From Adineta vaga (lineage: Eukaryota > Rotifera): a DNA stretch of 64,000 bases. The position numbers and the translations under genes are program-made. The notes beneath the pieces are model-generated. The model searched no databases and was not told the DNA's origin. It was given only the letters and a program-made list of their open reading frames with translations. Positions 33,945 through 43,961 of this stretch are shown here, piece after piece (positions within the stretch are counted from its first letter, which is position 1; each line of letters begins with the position of its first letter). Location of the stretch: assembly GCA_021613535.1 (NCBI GenBank), contig CP075493.1:13764001-13828000 (forward strand), read 5' to 3'.

Positions 33945-34883
33945 TCAGAAATTATTTCTCGGTTGAATTGGAAGTGGTGTCACTTGTGTTGTTCCTATTC
34001 GTGTCATAATCCAGTGTTTTACATAAAAGATATTTTTCAGTTTTTTCCACAGTTCAGGCAAACATCCCAAACATACGAATGGCAAAAACATAATCACATG
34101 ATCGGTGAAATACATTAAAATTTCTGATGCTGGTTCATTCAACATCAATCCTACTAAATGCATCATAGCAAGAAAGAAAAGTGGAAAATTAACCAACAAG
34201 TAGAGTGCTGAAATGCTTAGTAATTGAATAGCCATTTTACGATATTTCTTCCATACGATCGGTTGATGAACCGTTCGTTTATGACAGATCACACGAAGTA
34301 ATAATGTAATGTTGAAGAATGCAATCAGTATTACAGGTACAGTGCCATGCAAATAAAGTTCCCAATAGGATAAAAAATCATTATCATGATAGCATCCATA
34401 ATCTCCACAAACATCCGAAGTATAATTCCAATCATTCGTACATGGATAGAAGAACATTACTATAATGTAAAATGCACTCATATAGATTAGAAGGAAATAT
34501 AAAGGTATATAGTGAAAAATAATTTTTTTCAAATGGGTATTGACTAGTTGTTGATGAAAGACAAGAATATGTCTTTCAAATGAAGCCCATGCTAATAGAA
34601 CTGTAATAGCATTGTATACACCATAATCGACAAATAACCATATTGAACAAAAAGTAGGTGATTGTGGCCAAACTAAACAATTCAAGCGATAAAATGTTGT
34701 TGTACTTGATACATTGATTGAAACATATATTAGACCAAGAATGAGTACAACAATAATGGAATGATTATTGATTGGTTGACGAAGAGTCCGTGTTCCAAGA
34801 AGATGAATGAGAAGAAACAGCGAGCAGAGAATAGAAGGCATACTAAAAGGTACAAGAAGCCAGAAACAAAGACTAACAGACAT
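33945..34883 (-). CDS. Orphan rhodopsin-like GPCR, paralogue of the gene at 1070
   Basis: 312 residues with seven hydrophobic helices. TM3 is followed by WASFERHILVFHQQ, the loop before TM6 has KKYRKMAIQLLSIS, and TM7 ends in LPELWKKLKNIF. These match the receptor at 1070-2035 in order and spacing. The second extracellular loop has CTNDW, CGDYGCY. The ATG at 34883 gives almost no N-terminal tail. The same frame is open upstream (FNDDFGYDAEY), so a 5' exon may add an extracellular segment; an ATG at 34942 is in another frame. An orphan receptor of a lineage-expanded group. Confidence 0.85.
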   Translation of the reverse strand: MSVSLCFWLLVPFSMPSILCSLFLLIHLLGTRTLRQPINNHSIIVVLILGLIYVSINVSSTTTFYRLNCLVWPQSPTFCSIWLFVDYGVYNAITVLLAWASFERHILVFHQQLVNTHLKKIIFHYIPLYFLLIYMSAFYIIVMFFYPCTNDWNYTSDVCGDYGCYHDNDFLSYWELYLHGTVPVILIAFFNITLLLRVICHKRTVHQPIVWKKYRKMAIQLLSISALYLLVNFPLFFLAMMHLVGLMLNEPASEILMYFTDHVIMFLPFVCLGCLPELWKKLKNIFYVKHWIMTRIGTTQVTPLPIQPRNNF

Positions 34884-35656
34884 ATATTCGGCATCGTAAC
34901 CAAAATCATCGTTAAACTGTTCATTGTGCTGTTGAAATCCATCTCTATTCGATGTAGTTATTAGTATAAGCAGGTAAGCAACACTATTTGTGTAAATATA
35001 CGTCTGAATAAAATGATTCTCTCTTCTTATCTAATGAAGCGGAGACGTACGACAATCAACTGAGTTCCTGTAATTATCATTATCTTCAAAAAACTAGAGA
35101 CAATTGAATATGCTTGATAGATCACACATGTATAATTACATAGTTCATTGATTAGACGACACTGCTCATCTAAATTAATTTAACATCGAACGAATGTTTG
35201 TGTCTTAATTTAGATTTGTAATAAAGATCCAGTAGTGATAGACTTTCTAACTCGTAATCTTTATTTCACTTCATCGCTGAAATAATTGTTCATGTTTCAG
35301 ACGTTTCTTAGATATAGAAATGCGAATGAATTAGCAAATAAGAGGCAAATCTATGTGATATATTCACCATTTGCTACGTATGCAAAATGTTTCTATCTAA
35401 TTGTATCGACAAGTAGCATTATTTCCATATCTTGTTTTTATACTGGAAGAACAGTTCTCAATACTATAATACTTCTATAGTAATAAAACATGAACGAAAT
35501 GATACTTACGTTACTTCTGTGATTTACAACTATTCATGGTCGAAATGTCTCTCATATCTAATAACGAGAAATATATCTTTTTTTAACAATTTTTCTTTAA
35601 CATAGGTAAGCACACATGTTGCAGAAAAGCTACTGTACTTACTTTCATAATCTATT
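34884..35656. other. Intergenic, no supported gene
   Basis: AT-rich. A 64-residue plus-strand frame at 35286-35480 has no family resemblance. Probable promoter of the GPCR in its left part. Confidence 0.4.
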
Positions 35657-36190
35657 TTATATTTCAGTTGGTTGTTCTGGTAGACCAGATTGTTGTCGTA
35701 TAATTTCGTTGATATTTGCTGCACTCTGCGCAAAAAGCTCGCCGATTGGAACAAGCAAATCAAATGCGTCTCCATCACCAGCGTCGGAACGTTTTTTCAG
35801 ATCACGGATGCAATAGTAAAGATGTAAATGTACTGTGTGATAAAGTGTTATCTCAAGTAGATTTACATGAAACACTTGTTCGCAGATCTTTGATTGTTGT
35901 AAGATTATGTGCTGGTTCACAAAATGTTCTGTGTTACAGTAGAGATGAAAACGTCTACGTGGGTTCGTATAAGAGCTATAAGTGTAGATAATATTGACTG
36001 CACTGTGTGGAAGGAATATATCCATTTCTCCATTAATGTTTGCATAAGTTTTTATTGTTTCTTCACATTCTTCTGGTGTGATACAAAGAATATAAAAACG
36101 TGAATGACAAAAGTCTGGTCTCCTGAAACCTCGTAATATATCGTTTGGTCCAAGAAGTATTAATAATGATGCATAATCTGTCCTAGACAT
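35657..36190 (-). CDS. Lineage-specific hypothetical protein
   Basis: 177-residue intronless frame from the ATG at 36190. No family was recognised with confidence. The N-terminal part alternates strands and helices (RFYILCITPEECEETIK) in a way that resembles the N-terminal domain of the next gene (FRLLCFTNTDDCLIGIL), a domain I associate with bdelloid TPR/ADP-ribosyltransferase proteins. The C-terminus is helical (YYCIRDLKKRSDAGDGDAF, ANINEIIRQQ). It may be a truncated paralogue of its neighbour. The intact frame argues for a real gene. Confidence 0.5.
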   Translation of the reverse strand: MSRTDYASLLILLGPNDILRGFRRPDFCHSRFYILCITPEECEETIKTYANINGEMDIFLPHSAVNIIYTYSSYTNPRRRFHLYCNTEHFVNQHIILQQSKICEQVFHVNLLEITLYHTVHLHLYYCIRDLKKRSDAGDGDAFDLLVPIGELFAQSAANINEIIRQQSGLPEQPTEI

Positions 36191-36854
36191 TCAATCATCA
36201 ATCTGAACTTATATAATATACAAAGAGTTTTTTTGTAAATATTATTTAAAGAAACAATTTGAATAAGTAATCTGAGAGAAATGCAATAAACACTAGATTT
36301 TCCTAAGAATATTGTCCCTTTTATCGCATTTGAATAATTGCTTCGCATTTTGTTATTGAACAAAATAATGCAACTAAGACTTGAGGATGTCTATAAATAA
36401 GACACACATAAGTGTGATGTTGTAACATTCGAAGTCTCTACTCTCATAAATACGGGCTTTTCGGCGTATTATTTCGCAATGCTCATCTGTACTTAAAAAG
36501 TAGAGATCATATAATAAAGTATATGAAGCGAAGTGAATCAAAATTCATTATATTTTTCGATTTTTGAAGATCTGAAGTGTAGTATCTCAAGTTTTAACTA
36601 TATAACTAAAGTAGCGACTTTTAAACTAGAACTGCAAGAAATCGAAGTCTTTTTGAAATGAGAACATAATTGACATATCCTCATCTGTGGAAAAACAAAA
36701 CAACAGCATTCTTCTTGAAATTTCCAGAAAAAAATTTGATGTCAAACATCAGAGCAAAGACACATTAGTTAAATTATGATTTTTACTTTACTTCACAATT
36801 ATGGTGATCGAATATAAAATATAAGTAATTATATGAGAAAAAGTAAAGCCAACT
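36191..36854. other. Intergenic, no gene seen
   Basis: AT-rich spacer between two related minus-strand frames. Nothing recognisable. Confidence 0.4.
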
Positions 36855-38091
36855 TTATTTCTTTGTGATAAACGCAGACAACTTTTCGTTCAGTTTGATT
36901 GCCTTTGTATAATATGTTCGAGCCAATTGAGGATCATCATTTTTGGTACATAATTTACCGATTTTCTCACATATTGAAGCTCGTTCGAATGTCCAGTCGA
37001 GAACAAGTACTCCTACTTGAAAATATATGTCTCGTAATTTTGGGTATTTTCGTAGTACAATTCGATCATCTTCTGTAGTTTGCATATGCTCATGTGGATC
37101 GAAAATATAAATTTGATGAATACTGATCAATGATGATAATTCTGTTAAGATCTTCGTTTGATTCATATTGTTTGACTCTATGATTATGGGACAGAGATGT
37201 TTCAAGGAACAAATCTCTTTAAATGTTGCAATGAAAGCTGCGTAGTCGTCAAATAGCACTGCTTGTTCATTAGTCAAATTGGTTAGAATAGACGAAAGTT
37301 GAACAGCTTGTGGTCGATGTTCTTTTGAATGATAAATGAAAATACTATTATTCATACTTGTTTTTAAGTCGTCACCAATATATAGTTCGTTGTCTGACGA
37401 ATTATTTTCATTCTGAATCATTTTATAGCTTGATCAATGAGATTTTCAACGTCTCGATTCATTGTTAAGGTTCCAATGTCAGTCAACTCGTCGGCACGAA
37501 GCAGAAGCGTTTTTGCCCAATAAAAGTAAGTTAGAGCTTGATTAGTATCAATTAGTAACCATACGTCAGCGATTTTTTGCCGACTGCGATATAATGAAGT
37601 GCTATATCGCGTAATAATCGGCATAAGAGATCGGCCTCGTGACTAAAGACAAATACATATTCAGCATACTCCAACATCCAATCAAAATCCAGAGATGGAG
37701 AAAAAGTAAAAACATAGATATGAATAAAATCTTTTTCGAGTGCTTCTGAACACTTCCCGAATATACTGGGAAAAAATGTACGCGCAATAGAATCGGATAC
37801 AATAAGATAAATTTGTTTTTTTCTTTCAAGACAGTTGAGTATGCCAATTAAACAATCGTCTGTATTCGTGAAACACAGTAGTCGAAAGTCTTTGCAAAAG
37901 TCGAACGATACCGTATGTGGTGCAGATAAAAGTAATATGTTATCAGAGTCTCTATCTAAAAGGTTAATCGGGAATGCAATGGATGGATCAGTAGAGCTGG
38001 CAAATGCTTTTTTCAGACGAATATTATTGTGAGGATCACCAATATAAGCATCTAACCAAATAACCACGATGTCATGAAACGACTGATCCAT
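36855..38091 (-). pseudogene. TPR-type lineage-specific protein split over three frames
   Basis: Three frames lie head to tail on the minus strand. The first (38091 to 37552) has a Rossmann-like N-terminal domain: VVIWLDAYIGDPHNNIRL, FRLLCFTNTDDCL, IYLIVSDSIARTFF, HIYVFTF, then RDIALHY. The second (about 37600 to 37418) has a helical TPR-like repeat, ALTYFYWAKTLLLRADEL. The third (37421 to 36855) has another alpha/beta domain and a TPR-like end (DDPQLARTYYTKAIKLN). The helix expected after RDIALHY is found in the second frame, not the first, and the second stop overlaps the third ATG. No GT-AG introns explain the two shifts, so either two frameshift mutations or assembly errors separate them. 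The family is commonly joined to ADP-ribosyltransferase domains in bdelloids; none is present here. Confidence 0.55.
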
Positions 38092-39100
38092 CCTTTACGA
38101 CGTTTCTTTTAAATAATCTGAAAAAAAATGAGAAATTTATTACGTACCGTTTAGTGAAATCGGTTACTTAGTATCAGTGTGGTATACCAGTTTCCTTTTT
38201 TACAACTGAAGAAAAAACCAACTCATGTGCAATGCATTCCAAGACAAAAATAATGTTATTCTTATGCACACGTTGAATTTATTTTTCTTTTCTACTTCCT
38301 TTCTCCATTCTCTGAACACGTTGAAAACAATCTCAAATAAAACATAAGATGCAAATTTACAAGCGTCTTCTCTCAAAAGGAATTTTTTTACTTTGAAAGC
38401 CTGAAAGAATAGTATATTAGTCTAGCATTTTAATTTTTTCATAAAAAAAATATATTTTCAAAGTTGATCTTGAGGGTGTGGATATGGACCTGGGTGTGGG
38501 GTGTTTGCAATGTGTATATTCATCTATTGCTAATCTTAAGCTTTAGTGAGTATGTGCACCTATGAGCTTCAGGTTACCGTAAGACGAAAGTTTAGTATAA
38601 TGTATAATTTTCCCTTTAGGGATTGGGTCGAGTGAGGTCTAAGGGACTGACTCTTTACTTTAAATGTTACAATCTTTTAATAAGAAAAATGTTTTATTAC
38701 AAATTATTCTACAAAAAAGATCGAACTGTTTTGTCGAATGTTGCGATTAAAAGAAAGAGATTTGTATTACTTATTCCTATATAGCTACTAGAGCAACTCT
38801 TCCAACATTAGCACATGCAAAAAAGACTTCTGTCTTTCGCTTCGTATCGTTCTCTCGGTTATATGAAGAAAACACTGAAACAGGTAAGGAGAAGCGTAGT
38901 TTATTAGAAATGGACATGAGAACGTCACAGAACGAAAATTCGATGTTCTATTGAGTAAAAATAACGAAAAAAAATAGATTTCGCATACTCATTAATCAGC
39001 AAAGCCTATCACCCAGTACACAATAGACAACAAGACGTTTGCTCATATCCTCGCATACTTTGTTTAATTTATAAAAAGGTTTTGTAATTGATTTTTTGGT
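38092..39100. other. Intergenic with a G-rich dispersed motif
   Basis: About 1 kb without coding signal. At 38469-38487 stands the 19-bp motif CTTGAGGGTGTGGATATGG, nearly identical to 2646-2664, followed by further G-rich sequence (GGGTGTGGGGTG). Confidence 0.5.
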
Positions 39101-40142
39101 TTATTTCGTGTTTGGGTGATCAAGACAATCAACAATAGCTTGAATAATGCTAACTAAAGATGATACCGTTGTCCATTGAACTTTTTCTTTCAGTAATTCA
39201 TTATCAAAAATTCCTGAAAAACATGACTAGTTCTATTTCTAATGTTTGTTTTAGACATTATTTCACTTACCATTTTCATTAATATTTGGATGATTGATAG
39301 AAGTTAGAAATCGTACTGTAGGTGGATCGATTGGATAAGTTCTTGTTAATTGTAGTTCAATTCTAATTGAAACTTCTTTATAAACGTCTGATGTAGGAAA
39401 TATTTGCCCAATGATAGTATAATTTCCTACTTCTCCTACTTGCACATTATCTACTTCATTATCATCCTCATCCTCATCATTAAATGGTGATGTTTCGAGT
39501 ATAAATCGAATCGGTGCATTATCTTTGCCTAGTAATTTTAATCGAGTAATATCTGTATAAAGATTCTTGCTTACTCTTGGATCAACTGTATTGGTAGATT
39601 CTATAGAAGTGGAAGAAGAGAAAAATGATTGTGAGTAAATACTAGTTGAACGTACCCGAATTGATATTTGTTTTTAACTTGAGATGATCTTCAGCAATTG
39701 ATTTTGTATTACTAATTGCAACAACAATTGGATCTTGTTTATCTCTTTCGATATTGTATCGTCCATATGAAATTGCCGTTAAATCATCTTTAGTTTGCTT
39801 CGCTGGATGAATTAACACAATTCCATCAAATGTACCTGTATAAATATAATAATTTGTTCGACTTTCATACTTAAATCCAATAACAACTGCATCGCTATCT
39901 GGAGATCCAGGTGCATAAATATAATTTGATAAGCTCTTTGTAGCTATATTGATCAATTCATTCAAAGGTGTTTCTTCATTATTTAACATATTTTGAAAAT
40001 ATAAGGAACCATTACGGAATAGGACCCATTCTTTATGACGATCATCTCGAGGTTTAATCAAATGGTAAGCAGCATTGATGAAAAAGATGTGGAAATTATC
40101 TTCGGCTCTGTAAGTCATGATCGATACAAGTTTTATTTGCAC
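39101..40142 (-). CDS. Ubiquitin-conjugating (E2) fold protein without catalytic cysteine, fused to an unknown domain
   Basis: Exons 39656-40142, 39271-39600 and 39101-39213 join in phase with GT-AG introns (275 codons with stop). The C-terminal part is a UBC fold: RVSKNLYTDITRL, then YTIIGQIFPTSDVY, LTRTYPIDPPTVRFLTS, HPNINENG, and the final helix SLVSIIQAIVDCL. The HPN motif is present, but where E2 enzymes have I-C-L the sequence reads GIFDNELL, so the thioester cysteine is missing, as in UEV-type proteins. An acidic insertion (NDEDEDDNE) precedes the beta-meander. The N-terminal about 160 residues (MTYRAEDNFHIFF, YYIYTGTFDGIVLIHPAK) form an unrecognised globular domain. The start is ATG 40142 or 40118. 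Likely role: non-catalytic ubiquitin binding or an inactive paralogue (inference). Confidence 0.75.
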
Positions 40143-41365
40143 TTAGAAAAGTGGAAAGCAAAGTTATCCTAATATACATATAAGGGTATCGTCCAACACA
40201 GCGTTAGATAAGAAAATTCCAACTAACGGTCAACATATATTATCGCGCTTTGATAAATAGTGTAATCTGAGTGTTTATGTATTGAAGGAAAAAAGAAATT
40301 CACGACTACAAATGAAAAAAAATGACTATGAGAGATTTTACGTAAGTAAAGTTAGCACTATATTCGAGTATTGCTTGTCCAGAGTCGCCTAGAAATTTGT
40401 ATGAAATGCAGAATTCAATTGTCTATCGAATGATGTTATTCTCGAGTGGGGCCATCAGCAGCAAAGAATCAGTACACCCATACACCCTCAACCCTTCGGC
40501 TTGCTGAATTCACAAGTATTCGCTTTAAATATTTACTTAATCAATACTACACTACATTGTGGACGAATAGTTTTGAGTATTCATCATGAGAATAAAAATA
40601 ATGAATATGTCTTGGAATCCGGAGAGTAAAAATCCGAAAAAGGAAAAATTTCTAATATCCTTGTAACGAAAGAGAAAAGATAATATTCTTCGATAAATGT
40701 TTTCTGCTGTCTGTGTCAATCATGATCATCGTCTACCGAGTACTATTCTACTTCATTGCGTTCTGGGTGAGGGTGTGGGTGGGTACGGTTGAGGCTGTAG
40801 AAGGGTACAAGTTGGTGTCTTTATCCACCCACACCCTCAAGATATCGCAGAACTTCATAAGAAAGTTCTTGATTTAGAAAGTAAAATGAAAAGCATGGAA
40901 CAAAACCAATGGATTACTGTTGAGTACGAACTTGAAGGCACTCTACCACAAAATACATTTTTGTATTAATTATACTGGTTATTCTAACTTTAATTTCTAT
41001 AAAAGAAAAAGATCAATGCATCAGTATAGTCTACTGATAGTCAACTCGTAATAAATGTATGCTATTGATTTCGAGAATGATACAATTTTTAATGCTAGTT
41101 ATGCATATCGTCTTATTTTAGACCAGTCACTCGTTACTTCATTCCATTTGCAATGTACATATGATGGTGAGCATTCGTATAGCTATTGAATAAATAAGAA
41201 ACGATATCAGTCATTGTAACATAATCTCTTTATTATATCTTTAATACGATGAAATAGAGCATACAAAATACAAATCAATGTATTTGTGGTCGAACTAATA
41301 TTATCATTCTTCTTTATATCTCATAGAATGACTTAAATAATTAGCTGTGAATCTCTTGTTTCTTA
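40143..41365. other. Intergenic with perfect G-rich hairpin and an orphan coiled-coil frame
   Basis: The perfect 14-bp inverted repeat at 40769-40782 and 40825-40838 has its own entry. Directly after it, a plus-strand frame to a stop at 40969 encodes DIAELHKKVLDLESKMKSME and a short tail. This is coiled-coil-like coding sequence without a visible start or upstream exon, possibly a gene remnant. The rest is unstructured. Confidence 0.45.
40769..40838. repeat. G-rich inverted repeat (hairpin)
   Basis: GAGGGTGTGGGTGG at 40769-40782 is the exact reverse complement of CCACCCACACCCTC at 40825-40838, with a 42-bp loop. Similar imperfect pairs occur near 23945 and 46080. The TGTGGG core resembles the reported bdelloid telomeric hexamer. 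Confidence 0.8.
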
Positions 41366-42175
41366 TCAAGCGCGTGTCTTGAATTCACACAGTGCCTTAT
41401 AAATGGGCATGCTTTTTTCAATAAGCTGTTGTACATCGTCAGGCAGAACGAGTTGATCTTTTTTATCTTTCAACTTTTCTATCCGATTAAATCCCGAACT
41501 ATACTGTGCCTCTTCGTGCCAACCTTCCCATTTATCAAAAGCTTGAACTCTTTCCGATTTCCAGTTGATCATACTCGGTTCAAATCGTTCGTTAATTCCT
41601 AATTCACAGTACATTCGCATCGTCGTTTGAGGATCTTTGACAAGTTCGTCTGCTTCAACCAAAAATGGCCGAGTACCAGTGAGTTCAGTGAGGAATTCGA
41701 ATAGAGCCTGGAACTCCGGATAACCTATATCGTCATGAATGAATTCCTGATTAGTTGAAACATATGCGCGATACAATGATGGTACCGACTTTTCTGGTGA
41801 ACGTAGAATAAACGTATGTTTACATCGCTTGAGAAAGTCAAGTGGAAGGACAGTTGGATTTTCGCGATGTAATTTATAATCCGGTCGTACAACATGCCGT
41901 GCCATATCTTTGGCAAATACGTTTTTCTTTTCTTTATTTTCAGCAGCCTTGAGAATCTCGTTCATCACTTGAGAATAGGTTATATTGATATATTCAGCAT
42001 GCGCATCGAGATTATTTTCATGGTAATTGTAAATACGTTCGGGGCCAAAGTAACAAGGTTCACCGAAAGGTTCATGAAAAGTAATATAGTCTTCTCGCTG
42101 AATGAAAGCTCGTTCGAATGCAGTCGAAATCGAACGAACATGTGACCAAAGGAAGACGATTTTTGTTGGTTCCAT
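41366..42175 (-). CDS. Sulfotransferase-like P-loop protein
   Basis: A 269-residue intronless frame. Near the N-terminus, IVFLWSHVRSISTAFERAF fits the 5'-phosphosulfate-binding loop of sulfotransferase-superfamily proteins with the pattern W-x-x-x-R-S-x-S-T-A. FILRSPEKSVPSLYRAY fits the 3'-phosphate-binding R...S segment (LRxPxxxxxS). The middle holds NVFAKDMARH, typical of the branch annotated as P-loop sulfotransferase family in invertebrates, fungi and bacteria. The C-terminus has a Trp-rich segment (FDKWEGWHEEAQYSSGF). No signal peptide, so cytosolic. The acceptor substrate is unknown; the bacterial-like family could reflect horizontal transfer, which the sequence alone does not settle. 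Confidence 0.75.
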   Translation of the reverse strand: MEPTKIVFLWSHVRSISTAFERAFIQREDYITFHEPFGEPCYFGPERIYNYHENNLDAHAEYINITYSQVMNEILKAAENKEKKNVFAKDMARHVVRPDYKLHRENPTVLPLDFLKRCKHTFILRSPEKSVPSLYRAYVSTNQEFIHDDIGYPEFQALFEFLTELTGTRPFLVEADELVKDPQTTMRMYCELGINERFEPSMINWKSERVQAFDKWEGWHEEAQYSSGFNRIEKLKDKKDQLVLPDDVQQLIEKSMPIYKALCEFKTRA

Positions 42176-42444
42176 TGACTAAAAATCAAAAACAATGAAA
42201 TATTATCGCAGTATGAAAATATGAAAAAAGATAAGCATTTAAGCTTTCGTTCTTGTTATTCTTTTTTGCTCGCTAAGCAAAGAAAGTATCACGTGTAACT
42301 GCATCGGATAGAATGGAGGTGTGGAGTGAATGAGGTTGTAAATAATAGTGAATACATAAGCGATATATGATACTTATGCTCTCACTCACATATTTATTAG
42401 ATTAAATATTAGCAAAAAAAAGTTCGTATTGTTCGTTTTTAGTC

Positions 42445-43163
42445 TTATGAAAATAAACGAAATAATGCATTGAAGATAATAATCATTATCAAGAAATACA
42501 TATTTGAACCCATGCCCACAATGATCAATCTATTAGCAATGGCAGATGAGCAAAGTGGTGGTACATTAGCAGGAAATATGCCAGCGAAATTTCCAGCAGG
42601 ATAATAATTTGCCACGACTTTCACCGACTTGTTATCACTAGACCAGGCAATACCAATACCTAATTGAGTTGAACTCTGCCAAATAACTTGTGTAAAATGG
42701 CCAGTCGAAGCAGAAAATCCTGGTGAATTATAATTGTACATAGATATTTCACTATACCAACTATCCGTCGGTGTTGTACCTATAAATAGATATGAGAAAT
42801 ACGTTTCGTCTTCTTCGTGATAAATATTTTACCTGTGACAGAATCAATAACACCCGATGCAGACGCAGCCCACAGATTTTCACCTAAACCTGAAGCTCCA
42901 CTATGTGCAAAGAGATTATTCTTGGCTAAATATTCGGAATAATTTTGTGCAATTTGAGTCAATGTGGAATTGAGCACCATAGCGCCCACACAATGAAGTT
43001 GACGTTTGATATTATGTTCAAGAAGAGCTTCTTGATGAAAATTTGCAAGTATAAATGCACTTGAAACAGGGTGATAGAATATTATTGCCAGGACTGATAA
43101 ACATAGCATCATTCTCATCATAATTTGTATTTTGTACATACCTTTGAATACTTTTTTTTTCAC
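42445..43163 (-). CDS. CAP/SCP-domain secreted or GPI-anchored protein
   Basis: Two exons, 42833-43163 and 42445-42779, join in phase (intron 42780-42832). A signal peptide (MMLCLSVLAIIFYHPVSSA) precedes a CAP domain. It has the first-helix histidine in LEHNIKRQLH, the acidic motif GENLWAAS and the CAP signature GHFTQVIWQSS, ending with VVANYYPAGNF. This resembles GAPR-1-type single-domain members rather than Cys-rich venom types. The C-terminus is a hydrophobic stretch (FLIMIIIFNALFRLF) after a small-residue region, consistent with a GPI-anchor signal or TM helix. CAP proteins bind lipids and sterols. Several ATGs lie near the start; the one nearest the signal peptide may be used. Confidence 0.85.
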
Positions 43164-43961
43164 TTTTCGTTTTATACTAACGGAGAATAGACGTAACTGT
43201 TTTCGAGGTAAAATTTTATTTACTGCGCAAATAATACTTCATTTATATTAACTTTCGAAAGCCTATGTGTGAAGTTTGTACTTTTATACACTTATCACAT
43301 ATATAACATATATTTTTTTTGTCAGATCGCAGGGATTATGAAGAAAGGATTGTATACTTGAGAGAGATGCTATAACGGTATATTTTCTTTTAAAATAAAC
43401 TGAATTAAAAGTCAACATTATATATACATTTGTGCTTTTCTGTTGTTTTTTTTTCAAAAAAAAACTCGAGATATTAAATTATGTTTTCTTTTATATGACT
43501 GATCATGTGTTTGAGACATGCAGTTTACATACTCGATACGGATTCATAAAATGATTGACGGCCGATGTCGACGTCAAATTTTTATTTGATAAATATAAAA
43601 TCATAGTCTAAGTTCAATAAAAATTCTCTTTGTCTATCGATGAAATATTCTTTCATACTTCTTTGAATCTAATAGCTTAGATGATTTATTGCGTACTGTA
43701 AATTGTAAAGATGTGTGTATGGATCTTGTTGATAAAAGAAAACTCTCACCCTCAAGATGATATGCTCTCGCTTATTCTCGTATCAAAAGCTTATCTGACG
43801 TCATTGTTTGACAATCTTTTTCAAAGGACAAATAAATATCGAGAAGATTTGATTGCAACACGCGCATTTTTATCTTGCTCTAATTCTATAGAGCAACGCA
43901 ATTTATCTGGTATCTACTTTTTTCATATCAACGAAGAAATAAGAACGTATAATAAAACAAG
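43164..43961. promoter_or_regulatory. Divergent intergenic region
   Basis: Lies between the 5' ends of the CAP gene and the serine peptidase gene, so it should carry both promoters. An 84-residue frame at 43711-43965 overlaps the next start and is probably leader sequence. No specific sites were seen. Confidence 0.4.
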
